Below, one piece after another: positions 1-5,455 of a stretch of DNA of 7,299 bases (position 1 is the first letter of the stretch; each line of letters opens with the position of its first letter). Made by a program: the position numbers and the translations under genes. The notes under the pieces are model-generated. The model searched no databases. It was given only the letters and a program-made list of their open reading frames with translations, and was not told where the DNA came from. The DNA lies in NCBI GenBank assembly GCA_964636865.1, contig CAZWVJ010000056.1:1-7299 (forward strand), written 5' to 3'. The DNA is from B1SED10-75 sp964636865. Lineage in GTDB: Bacteria; Bacillota; Dethiobacteria; DTU022; PWGO01.

Positions 1-13
1 ATATTTTCTTTTT

Positions 14-20
14 GAGGAGG
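14..20 (+). promoter_or_regulatory. Ribosome binding site of the acyl-CoA dehydrogenase gene
   Basis: GAGGAGG followed by T, 7 nt before the ATG at 28. This near-complete anti-16S match decides the start. The promoter lies outside the window. Confidence 0.85.
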
Positions 21-27
21 TTAAACT

Positions 28-1638
28 ATGTCTTCTTTTCCGGATAGAAACAACCCCTATAGTTTTAACCCTTACTTGGAGTGGCGAAATAATATTGATT
101 ATTACGCCGATGATCCCTTCTTACAGGAGATGGTAAAGGTATTTGCCGGTTCCCAGGCCGAGGAAGTAGATCATGAGGCGAGGGAAATCTCCGAAAAGGT
201 TTCTTTCCGCTGGCGGGATTTCGCCGAGAAGATCGCTTATCCTGAAAAGCGGCCCTTCATGATGCATTACGACGGCCATAAAAACCGGATTGACCGTATA
301 GTCCGTCCACACGAACTTGAAGTCATGGAAAAAGAAGTTTTCGGGGAAGGTATTTTTTCCGACAACACCTCTCCCTGGAGCCGTTTTATCAAGATATTGC
401 TTTTAAGCCAGAATTCGGAAGCAGGTGTCCTTTGCCCTCTGGCCTGCACCTGGGGGCTGGTTGAGCTTTTGAAATATTTTGCGGATACACCGGAAACAAT
501 GCATATTCTTAATCATGCCAAAGAGGGAATTGACGGAGATTACGCCATTGGGGCCCAGTTTGTATCGGAAATCCAGGGCGGCTCCGACGTCCCCGCTAAC
601 CTCCTGGAAGCCGTAAATGAAAACGGCAGCTGGCGTCTTTACGGCAACAAGTTTTTCTGTTCCGCCGCCCATGCCGATTATGCGGTCGTTACTGCCAAGC
701 CACAGGATTCAAAAGATGTGGGCCTGTTTGTGGTTCCCATGTGGCTTCCCGGCAACAAGGAGAAGGAAGTGCGCAACGGCTATACCATCGACCGCATCAA
801 GTGGAAGATGGGCACGGTGGAACTGCCCACGGCGGAAATCACCTTTGACGGAGCCCTGGCCTACCCCGTCGGCCCGTTGAATCGCGGCGTGGCCAACGTG
901 GTGAGCCTCGTCCTGACTTATTCCCGCCTGGCAGTGGGTATGGGCATGAGTGGCGCTATGTTAAGGGGCCTGCGGGAGACCAAGAAATACGCGGAGTTCC
1001 GCAGTGCATTTGGGGCTCCGTTAAGCGCATTCCCTATGGTGGCAGGCCAGCTGAACCGGTTGGAACACTATGCCAAACGCTCCATCGCCGGTAGCTTTAG
1101 CGTTTACCGGGATTTTATCTCCCTGCCCGGCGGCCTTGCCCCTGGCCTAACCACGGATGAACCGCCTGATATAAAAAGGAAACGCTTTAATGTGCGCCAG
1201 CTGGTCATGCTGCAAAAAATCATTGTGGCCGCAGATGCCATTGATATGTCACGTCTGAGCATAAGTATTTTGGGAGGGCACGGCGTCATGGAAGATTTCT
1301 CCAGTTTCCCTCGCATGTTCCGGGACGGAATGGTAAACGAACTCTGGGAAGGTCCGCATAATGTGCTTTTAACTCAGATGCACCGTGATTTTAAGCGAGT
1401 CGAAGAATGGTATCCACCGGAAGATTTCGTGGCCGATCTGCTGGAAGGAGCAAGCCAGGATACTATCAAGGAATACACAGATGAACTACAGGAGATCCTG
1501 GAAGTACCTCATCTCTTCAGCATGGATGATAAGACCCTGAAAACATGCGAACAGTGGAATGATTTTTGCACCCGGCTCTTCCACACCTACCAGGACCTGG
1601 CCCTTTCCCAGGTAACCGTGGAGACAGGGCAAGTGTAA
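28..1638 (+). CDS. Acyl-CoA dehydrogenase family protein, AidB-like long form
   Basis: A 536-residue flavoprotein of the acyl-CoA dehydrogenase superfamily, expected to use FAD to oxidise an acyl-CoA at the alpha-beta bond. Seen: the FAD/substrate motif QFVSEIQGGSD (177-187), the mid-domain strand GNKFFCSAAHADYAVVTAKP (206-225), the C-terminal helical domain with R..FGAPL (325-332), GGHGV (416-420), and WEGPHNV (440-446), where E441 sits at the usual catalytic-base position. It is about 150 residues longer than classical short/medium-chain enzymes. The extra N-terminal region, with PFMMHYDGHKNRIDRIVRPHE (76-96), and the FRDG...LWEGPHNVLL end resemble the AidB-like clade (about 540 aa), so that subclass is my best guess; the substrate is unknown. 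The ATG is fixed by GAGGAGG at 14-20, 7 nt upstream. No partner genes (ETF, thiolase) are visible in the window. The superfamily call is firm, the subclass moderate. Confidence 0.9.
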   Translation: MSSFPDRNNPYSFNPYLEWRNNIDYYADDPFLQEMVKVFAGSQAEEVDHEAREISEKVSFRWRDFAEKIAYPEKRPFMMHYDGHKNRIDRIVRPHELEVMEKEVFGEGIFSDNTSPWSRFIKILLLSQNSEAGVLCPLACTWGLVELLKYFADTPETMHILNHAKEGIDGDYAIGAQFVSEIQGGSDVPANLLEAVNENGSWRLYGNKFFCSAAHADYAVVTAKPQDSKDVGLFVVPMWLPGNKEKEVRNGYTIDRIKWKMGTVELPTAEITFDGALAYPVGPLNRGVANVVSLVLTYSRLAVGMGMSGAMLRGLRETKKYAEFRSAFGAPLSAFPMVAGQLNRLEHYAKRSIAGSFSVYRDFISLPGGLAPGLTTDEPPDIKRKRFNVRQLVMLQKIIVAADAIDMSRLSISILGGHGVMEDFSSFPRMFRDGMVNELWEGPHNVLLTQMHRDFKRVEEWYPPEDFVADLLEGASQDTIKEYTDELQEILEVPHLFSMDDKTLKTCEQWNDFCTRLFHTYQDLALSQVTVETGQV

Positions 1639-1642
1639 GAAT

Positions 1643-1659
1643 GTGACAGTAGGGACGGG
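1643..1659 (+). repeat. Partial REP-like unit (relic left end)
   Basis: GTGACAGTAGGGACGGG matches the first 17 bases of the left end of copy A (1661 onward) with one change (A for G at the ninth base). It starts 4 nt after the acyl-CoA dehydrogenase stop codon and ends directly against copy A. Its 3' half, including the closing GTCAC, is missing. It is probably an older copy interrupted by, or fused to, element A. Confidence 0.75.
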
Positions 1660-1660
1660 T

Positions 1661-1690
1661 GTGACAGTGGGGACGGGGCAATTTTGTCAC
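1661..1690 (+). repeat. Left terminal inverted repeat of copy A
   Basis: A 30-mer beginning GTGACAGTGGGGACGG and ending TTTTGTCAC. It is an exact reverse complement of 4409-4438 and pairs 29/30 with 1886-1915. Internally it is a short palindrome (GTGACA...TGTCAC) with the GGGGACGGGG core in the loop. Confidence 0.85.
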
Positions 1691-1815
1691 ATCGCAGTTC
1701 TCTGCCGATGATAATTTTGATCTTTTTGTTGCCTCCCAGCTTTTTGCTCACAACACAACTAAAGAAAAAACTCAAAAAGATATTAGTATTTAGTCTTCAA
1801 ATGAAATTTTAAGCA

Positions 1816-1847
1816 AATTGAGAGCACACAGAATTGAGTGGACACAG
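1816..1847 (+). repeat. Tandem 16-bp repeat inside copy A
   Basis: AATTGAGAGCACACAG (1816-1831) is followed immediately by AATTGAGTGGACACAG (1832-1847), 14 of 16 identical. The same tandem pair is kept in copy B at 4201-4232, so it belongs to the element rather than to this locus. The function is unknown; it may be a transposase-binding or structural site. Confidence 0.7.
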
Positions 1848-1865
1848 TGCACCAAGAAAAAAAAA

Positions 1866-1880
1866 TTATCTAAAAGATAA
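1866..1880 (+). repeat. Subterminal hairpin TTATCT-AAA-AGATAA of copy A
   Basis: A perfect 6-bp stem with a 3-nt loop, 5 nt inside the right terminal repeat. In copy B (4249-4263) the outer five pairs are unchanged and the loop-closing pair becomes T-G, which still pairs in RNA. It is too AT-rich and lacks a T tail, so I do not call it a terminator. Confidence 0.55.
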
Positions 1881-1885
1881 ATGAG

Positions 1886-1915
1886 GTGACAAAATTGCCC
1901 CGTCCCCACCGTCAC
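1886..1915 (-). repeat. Right terminal inverted repeat of copy A
   Basis: A 30-mer that on the minus strand reads GTGACGGTGGGGACGG and so on, differing from the left repeat (1661-1690) at one base. It ends 76 bp before the copper ATPase start codon. Confidence 0.85.
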
Positions 1916-1927
1916 GGGTGGACTTAG

Positions 1928-1939
1928 ATACCCCTATGG
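1928..1939. promoter_or_regulatory. Possible CsoR-type operator half-site upstream of the copper ATPase
   Basis: ATACCCCTATGG resembles one half of the pseudo-palindromic ATACCC...GGGTAT sites bound by CsoR-family metal or sulfide repressors, and it lies 52 bp before the copper ATPase start. The second half is degenerate (GGAAGGC where GGGGTAT would be expected). A TATTCT hexamer at 1955-1960 could be a -10 element, but no -35 is recognisable at 17 bp. This is weak evidence, based on motif memory only. Confidence 0.2.
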
Positions 1940-1975
1940 AAGGCAGATACACGATATTCTGTAGCCTGGAATGAT

Positions 1976-1982
1976 GGGAGGT
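1976..1982 (+). promoter_or_regulatory. Ribosome binding site deciding the copper ATPase start
   Basis: GGGAGGT ends 9 nt before the ATG at 1992. Two in-frame ATGs further upstream (1971 and 1974) sit before or abut this site and have no Shine-Dalgarno sequence of their own, so 1992 is preferred and the protein is 683 residues. Confidence 0.8.
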
Positions 1983-1991
1983 ATTAATTTT

Positions 1992-4043
1992 ATGTCTGAA
2001 AATCATAATGAAGGACATTTGCACCAAGAGGACAATCACCGCGATGAAGATAAGCACCAAGGTCACAATGGACACGACAAGCATGCCGGTCACAGTCCCG
2101 CTATGTTCCGGGACAAGTTTTGGCTTTCTTTACTCATCACTTTACCGGTAGTTTTCTGGTCGGAACATATTCAAAGTCTTTTGGGATACCAGGCGCCGGT
2201 GTTTACCGGTTCTGCTTATATTCCTCCTGTGCTTGGCACAGTGATTTTTTTATACGGTGGCCTGGTTTTTATTCAAGGGGCCTGGCGGGAGTTAAAAACG
2301 CGATTACCCGGGATGATGACCCTGATTTCCCTGGCTATAGTAGTGGCTTTTCTTTTTTCGTGGATTGCAGAACTTGGACTGATTCAAGCCGAAGCGCTTT
2401 GGTGGGAACTTGCCACTCTGGTTTCGATTATGCTCCTGGGCCACTGGATCGAAATGCGCTCCATTGTTCAGGCGCAGGGTGCTTTGCAGGAGTTGGCGAA
2501 ACTTCTTCCGGATACCGCTACTCGAATCACCGAAAATGGTGAAGAAGAAGTGGCAGTGAACGAGCTGAAAGAAGGCGAGCTCGTTCTGGTCCGCCCGGGT
2601 GAAAATATTCCGGTAGATGGGATTTTGCGAAAAGGTAAAAGTGACGTTAATGAAGCAATGATTACCGGTGAATCGGTACCGGTTAAAAAGCAAATAGGCG
2701 ACGAGGTTATTGCCGGGACAAATAACGGGGATGGTTCGCTACAAATTGAAGTTACAGGTACCGGAGATAATACTAAGCTTTCGGGGATCATGAAATTAGT
2801 AGCCGAAGCACAAGCATCTAAATCCAGGGCCCAGAATTTAGCAGACCGAGCCGCACGGCTCCTTACCGGTATAGCTGTTGCTGCCGGCTTACTTACTTTA
2901 ATCGGATGGCAGCTTGTAGGGATGCCCATTGATTTTACCATAGTCAGGGTGGTTACTGTTTTGGTCATTGCTTGTCCGCATGCACTGGGCTTGGCTGTAC
3001 CTCTGGTTGTGGCCATCTCCACAACCCTGGGAGCCTTTGGTGGTCTGTTGGTGAGAGACAGGTTTGGCCTTGAAGAAGCCCGGAATCTTGATACGGTAAT
3101 TTTTGATAAAACCGGAACCCTTACTTTGGGTGAATTCAGGGTAGTAAACTTATCAACTAAGGACGGTGTTTCTGAAGAAGAGGCTTTACAGTTAGCTGCA
3201 GGAGTTGAATCGGAGTCTGAACACCCTCTGGCCAGGGGCATTATAAAAACCGCAGAGGAGCGAAATATTACAATTCCCTCAGCTGAAGGGTTCAGGGCTC
3301 TTAAAGGCAAGGGAGTAGCTGCTACAGTTAATGGCATCGAGTACCATATGGGCGGCCCCAATTTATTAAATGAGGAAAACACGGAAGTGCCGCAGGCGCT
3401 TAAAGAAACATCTGAAGCTGCTGCCGAGCATGGTCAGGCAGCGATTTACTTGCTGCAAAACGGAACAGCAATTGCCGTTTTCACAGTAGCTGATGCTGTA
3501 CGCAAGGAAAGCAAGGAAGCTATTGCAGCCCTTCAAAGCCGGGGACTCGAGGTGGCCATGTTGACCGGCGATTCTAAAGCTGTAGCCGGTGCTGTAGCTG
3601 AAGAACTTGGGATTGATACGGTATTTGCCGAAGTTTTGCCGGAGGATAAAGCCTCTAAAGTCCAGGAACTGCAGGCTATGGGGAAAAAGGTTGCCATGAT
3701 CGGAGACGGGGTCAACGATGCTCCGGCTTTGGCTACTGCCAATATTGGGATTGCTATCGGTGCAGGAACAGACGTTGCAGTGGAAGCTGGGCACATCGTG
3801 CTGGTGAGATCCGACCCCCGCGACATCCCGAGAATCATTACCCTTTCCCGGGCCACATACGGAAAAATGGTACAAAACCTCTGGTGGGCAGCAGGCTATA
3901 ATATTATCGCGATTCCTCTTGCAGCCGGGGTGCTGGCCGGATGGGGCATCCTTTTATCACCGGCAGTTGGCGCTGTCTTAATGTCGGCAAGTACAGTGAT
4001 TGTAGCCATCAACGCACAACTTTTAAGAAGGGTGGAACTCTAA
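1992..4043 (+). CDS. copB: CopB-type (P1B-3, CPH) copper-translocating P-type ATPase
   Basis: A membrane pump that couples ATP hydrolysis to export of copper (possibly also silver). Numbering from ATG 1992 (683 aa): a His-rich tail with nine His in residues 5-34 replaces the usual CxxC metal-binding domains; eight predicted membrane helices lie at about 44-60, 75-95, 107-125, 137-155, 291-310, 315-340, 632-650 and 653-675. The actuator motif TGES is at 225-228, the ion-site CPH at 328-330, the phosphorylated Asp 372 in DKTGTLT, the nucleotide-binding HP at 411-412, and GDGVND at 571-576. The seventh helix has N-x6-YN-x4-P (629-642) and the eighth P-x6-MSAST-x5-N (657-674), both matching the CopB subclass as I know it. 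CPH with a His-rich tail separates it from CPC-type CopA. The gene is intact. No copZ or csoR is visible nearby; it is bracketed by MITE-like copies A and B. TAA is followed after 1 nt by copy B. Confidence 0.93.
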   Translation: MSENHNEGHLHQEDNHRDEDKHQGHNGHDKHAGHSPAMFRDKFWLSLLITLPVVFWSEHIQSLLGYQAPVFTGSAYIPPVLGTVIFLYGGLVFIQGAWRELKTRLPGMMTLISLAIVVAFLFSWIAELGLIQAEALWWELATLVSIMLLGHWIEMRSIVQAQGALQELAKLLPDTATRITENGEEEVAVNELKEGELVLVRPGENIPVDGILRKGKSDVNEAMITGESVPVKKQIGDEVIAGTNNGDGSLQIEVTGTGDNTKLSGIMKLVAEAQASKSRAQNLADRAARLLTGIAVAAGLLTLIGWQLVGMPIDFTIVRVVTVLVIACPHALGLAVPLVVAISTTLGAFGGLLVRDRFGLEEARNLDTVIFDKTGTLTLGEFRVVNLSTKDGVSEEEALQLAAGVESESEHPLARGIIKTAEERNITIPSAEGFRALKGKGVAATVNGIEYHMGGPNLLNEENTEVPQALKETSEAAAEHGQAAIYLLQNGTAIAVFTVADAVRKESKEAIAALQSRGLEVAMLTGDSKAVAGAVAEELGIDTVFAEVLPEDKASKVQELQAMGKKVAMIGDGVNDAPALATANIGIAIGAGTDVAVEAGHIVLVRSDPRDIPRIITLSRATYGKMVQNLWWAAGYNIIAIPLAAGVLAGWGILLSPAVGAVLMSASTVIVAINAQLLRRVEL

Positions 4044-4044
4044 T

Positions 4045-4074
4045 GTGACAGTGGGGACGGGGCAAAATCGTCAC
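4045..4074 (+). repeat. Left terminal inverted repeat of copy B
   Basis: The 30-mer starts GTGACAGTGGGGACGGGG, identical to copy A over its first 21 bases, then diverges (AAAATCGTCAC), which weakens its inner palindrome to GTGAC/GTCAC. Confidence 0.8.
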
Positions 4075-4200
4075 ATTGCAGTTTGCTGCCGATGATAATT
4101 TTGGTCTTTTTGTTGCCTCACAGCTTTTTGCCCACAGCACAACTAAAGAAAAACTCAAAAATAGATTAGTATTTAGCCCCTAATGCAATTGTAAGCAGCA

Positions 4201-4232
4201 AATTGAGAGCACACAGAATTGAGCGGACACAG
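4201..4232 (+). repeat. Tandem 16-bp repeat inside copy B
   Basis: AATTGAGAGCACACAG followed by AATTGAGCGGACACAG. The first unit is identical to that in copy A and the second differs from it by one base, which makes this one of the best-conserved parts of the core. Confidence 0.7.
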
Positions 4233-4268
4233 TACACCAAGGGAATAATTATCTAAAGGATAAATGAT

Positions 4269-4297
4269 GTGACAAAATTGCCCGTCCCTACCGTCAC
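4269..4297 (-). repeat. Right terminal inverted repeat of copy B
   Basis: A 29-mer that on the minus strand begins GTGACGGTAGGGACGGG. It shares the TAGGGACGGG variant with the relic unit at 1643-1659. Confidence 0.8.
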
Positions 4298-4333
4298 ACA
4301 AAAAAGGAGGGGGAATCCCAAATAATACCAAAA

Positions 4334-4364
4334 GGTGTCAAAAGGAACCGTCCCCTATTGCACC
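4334..4364 (-). repeat. REP-like palindromic unit of a second, related family
   Basis: A 31-bp imperfect palindrome with GGTG/CACC ends and a bulged CAA/TTG extension. On the minus strand it reads GGTGCAATAGGGGACGG and so on. It shares the GGGGACGG core with the GTGAC family but has different arms. It sits between copy B and the solo right end, and only one copy is present in the window. Confidence 0.6.
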
Positions 4365-4392
4365 CGGTCAATTAACCACTCCCGGTTTATCT

Positions 4393-4438
4393 CTAAAGGA
4401 TAAATGATGTGACAAAATTGCCCCGTCCCCACTGTCAC
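4393..4438 (-). repeat. Truncated third copy: solo right end of the MITE-like element
   Basis: Positions 4393-4423 are identical to 4253-4283 in copy B (31 nt), and 4409-4438 is an exact reverse complement of the left end of copy A (1661-1690). The rest of the element is absent. Read on the minus strand, it begins 5 nt after the stop codon of the solute-binding protein gene. Just outside it, TTATC (4387-4391) and GATAA (4399-4403) keep the subterminal hairpin with a 2-nt larger loop. Confidence 0.8.
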
Positions 4439-4443
4439 ACAAT

Positions 4444-5415
4444 TTATTGGTTGGCAAATTCGGCCAGATCGGAGAGGGTCTCCCAACCATACTCGGCTTG
4501 GGTCTCTTCAGTTACAAACAGAACAAAAGTATTATTGGCTGGCGCATAATCTAACCACTTGATATCGTTTTCCGCCTTGTCGTAATCATGAATCTCTTGA
4601 AAGGTTTCTTCTTCCCCTTCCGGCAGCTCTTCTCCTTCATATCCCATTACATTCATCAAACCGGTTCCGGTGTATTCCCAGTAAATATCGATCTCACCGT
4701 GTTCCAACGCCGGCCTAATAATGGCCACTTCACCAAGCCCGATTTCGTTATTTACCTCAAAACCCCGATCTTCCAGTAAATAATAAGTCATCCAGCCCTG
4801 GGTCAATGCTTCCGCAAAAGTTTTAGAGCTCACTGTTACTTCCCCGGCATCGTCAACGGTTTCCCCAGTTAACAACCCTTCTTCTTCTAAGAAATCCCGA
4901 GCCACATCTTTCGGGTCCTCTTCGTCAATAGCGGTTCGCAAGTTAAGCTCGGTTTGAGTTTCTAAATCCAGCCGCGAGGATATTTCCCGCATTAACTCTT
5001 CTATTTCCGGGTGGGCTTCTAATACCTCCTGGCGCACAGTAGGCGCCGCATTATAAGCCGGGAAAAAATCTTTATCATCTTCTAAAATGGCCAGGTCATA
5101 TTTAATTATACGGCCTTCAGTTGCGTCGCCAACCCCCACCAGGGCATCCCCTTGATTCACCGCTGAATAGGTCAGACCCAGCTCAACATTCACCACTTCA
5201 TCAAACTCAAAACCATAGTGTTCTTGAAAGGGATGCATGCCGTCGTCTCGTTCCACCCACTCTGCGGAGCAGGCAACACTAATATCTACTGCTTCCTCTT
5301 CTGCAACTTCTTCGACACCATTTTCTACCATCTCCTCAGCGTCACATCCCACTAAGCCCGCCACCAACAACATAAATGCCACTACAAAAAGACCTTTCTT
5401 CATCAGTTTACACAT
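4444..5415 (-). CDS. Glycine betaine/choline-type ABC transporter binding lipoprotein, circularly permuted
   Basis: A membrane-anchored extracytoplasmic receptor of a quaternary-amine importer (OpuCC/OsmF family, OpuAC fold), 323 aa. It has a signal peptide with lipobox LVGC (21-24, lipidated Cys24) and an acidic linker at 25-43. Residues 44-182 (GFEF, GLTYSAV, GRIIKYDLAILEDDKDFFP, REVLEAHPE, VARDFLEEEGLL) match what is normally the C-terminal part of OpuCC. Residues 192-320 (VTVSSKTFAEAL, GEIDIYWEYTGTG, APANNTFVLFV, LSDLAEF) match what is normally the N-terminal part. The lobe order is therefore swapped, with the cut at the usual hinge after SDL. The mature chain is strongly acidic (78 D/E, 15 K/R). 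Start: ATG with AGGAGG at 5425-5430, 9 nt away. It is last in the operon, 120 bp after the permease. The ligand (betaine, choline, carnitine or other) cannot be fixed. Confidence 0.9.
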   Translation of the reverse strand: MCKLMKKGLFVVAFMLLVAGLVGCDAEEMVENGVEEVAEEEAVDISVACSAEWVERDDGMHPFQEHYGFEFDEVVNVELGLTYSAVNQGDALVGVGDATEGRIIKYDLAILEDDKDFFPAYNAAPTVRQEVLEAHPEIEELMREISSRLDLETQTELNLRTAIDEEDPKDVARDFLEEEGLLTGETVDDAGEVTVSSKTFAEALTQGWMTYYLLEDRGFEVNNEIGLGEVAIIRPALEHGEIDIYWEYTGTGLMNVMGYEGEELPEGEEETFQEIHDYDKAENDIKWLDYAPANNTFVLFVTEETQAEYGWETLSDLAEFANQ

Positions 5416-5424
5416 ACTAGCCTT

Positions 5425-5430
5425 CCTCCT
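5425..5430 (-). promoter_or_regulatory. Ribosome binding site of the binding-protein gene
   Basis: AGGAGG on the minus strand, 9 nt before the ATG at 5415. It is stronger than the sites of the two upstream transporter genes and supports ATG 5415 over the in-frame ATG four codons later. Confidence 0.8.
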
Positions 5431-5455
5431 ATCTCTTTTTTATAATATTTTTTCC

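Larger units (their letters stand above)
1661..1915 (+). mobile_element. MITE-like non-autonomous element, copy A (255 bp)
   Basis: The element is bounded by 30-bp terminal inverted repeats (1661-1690 and 1886-1915, 29 of 30 matching) and has an AT-rich core of 195 bp with no credible ORF. A second copy lies at 4045-4297 in the same orientation, about 87% identical by hand alignment with small indels, so this is a dispersed family. Each terminal repeat can itself fold, with GTGACA pairing with TGTCAC. The flanks show GGGT directly before (1657-1660) and directly after (1916-1919), a possible 4-bp target duplication. No transposase is encoded, so movement would need one in trans; a REP-associated (RAYT/IS200-like) or another transposase is a guess. 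Confidence 0.8.
4045..4297 (+). mobile_element. MITE-like non-autonomous element, copy B (253 bp)
   Basis: This is a second copy of the element at 1661-1915, in the same orientation. Terminal inverted repeats are 4045-4074 and 4269-4297. The right end has lost one C of the CCCC run, and the left end is altered near its inner edge (AAAATCGTCAC instead of AATTTTGTCAC). Conserved internal features are the GCAG/CTGC mini-hairpin at 4078-4089, the 16-bp tandem pair at 4201-4232, and the TTATCT/GGATAA hairpin at 4249-4263. By hand there are about 32 differences from copy A, so the two are not a recent duplication. No target duplication is visible (TAAT before, ACAA after). It begins 1 nt after the copper ATPase stop codon. 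Confidence 0.8.

Noticed and set aside
1587..1775. Small minus-strand ORF over the end of the acyl-CoA dehydrogenase gene and copy A
   Set aside because: No ribosome binding site, low-complexity Lys/Ser-rich product, and the frame is not kept in copy B.
1661..1915. Outward-reading promoter within copy A driving copB
   Set aside because: TTGAGA and TTGAGT hexamers occur, but no TATAAT-like hexamer lies 16-18 bp downstream of either.
1971..1991. Upstream ATG (1971 or 1974) as the copper ATPase start
   Set aside because: The GGGAGGT at 1976-1982 would lie inside the coding sequence, and nothing like a Shine-Dalgarno site precedes those ATGs.
2468..3382. Long minus-strand ORF (304 codons) inside the copper ATPase gene
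   Set aside because: The opposite frame is a complete P-type ATPase with all motifs; the antisense product is Ser/Pro-rich and lacks a ribosome binding site. It is a shadow frame.
4045..4438. CRISPR array
   Set aside because: The repeats are few, arranged as inverted ends of two homologous elements, and spacing is irregular; no cas genes are present.
4409..4438. Rho-independent terminator between the convergent copB and opu genes
   Set aside because: The stem GTGACA/TGTCAC is only 6 bp with a long loop and is not followed by a T run in either direction. A role at the 3' end is possible but not by the classical intrinsic mechanism.
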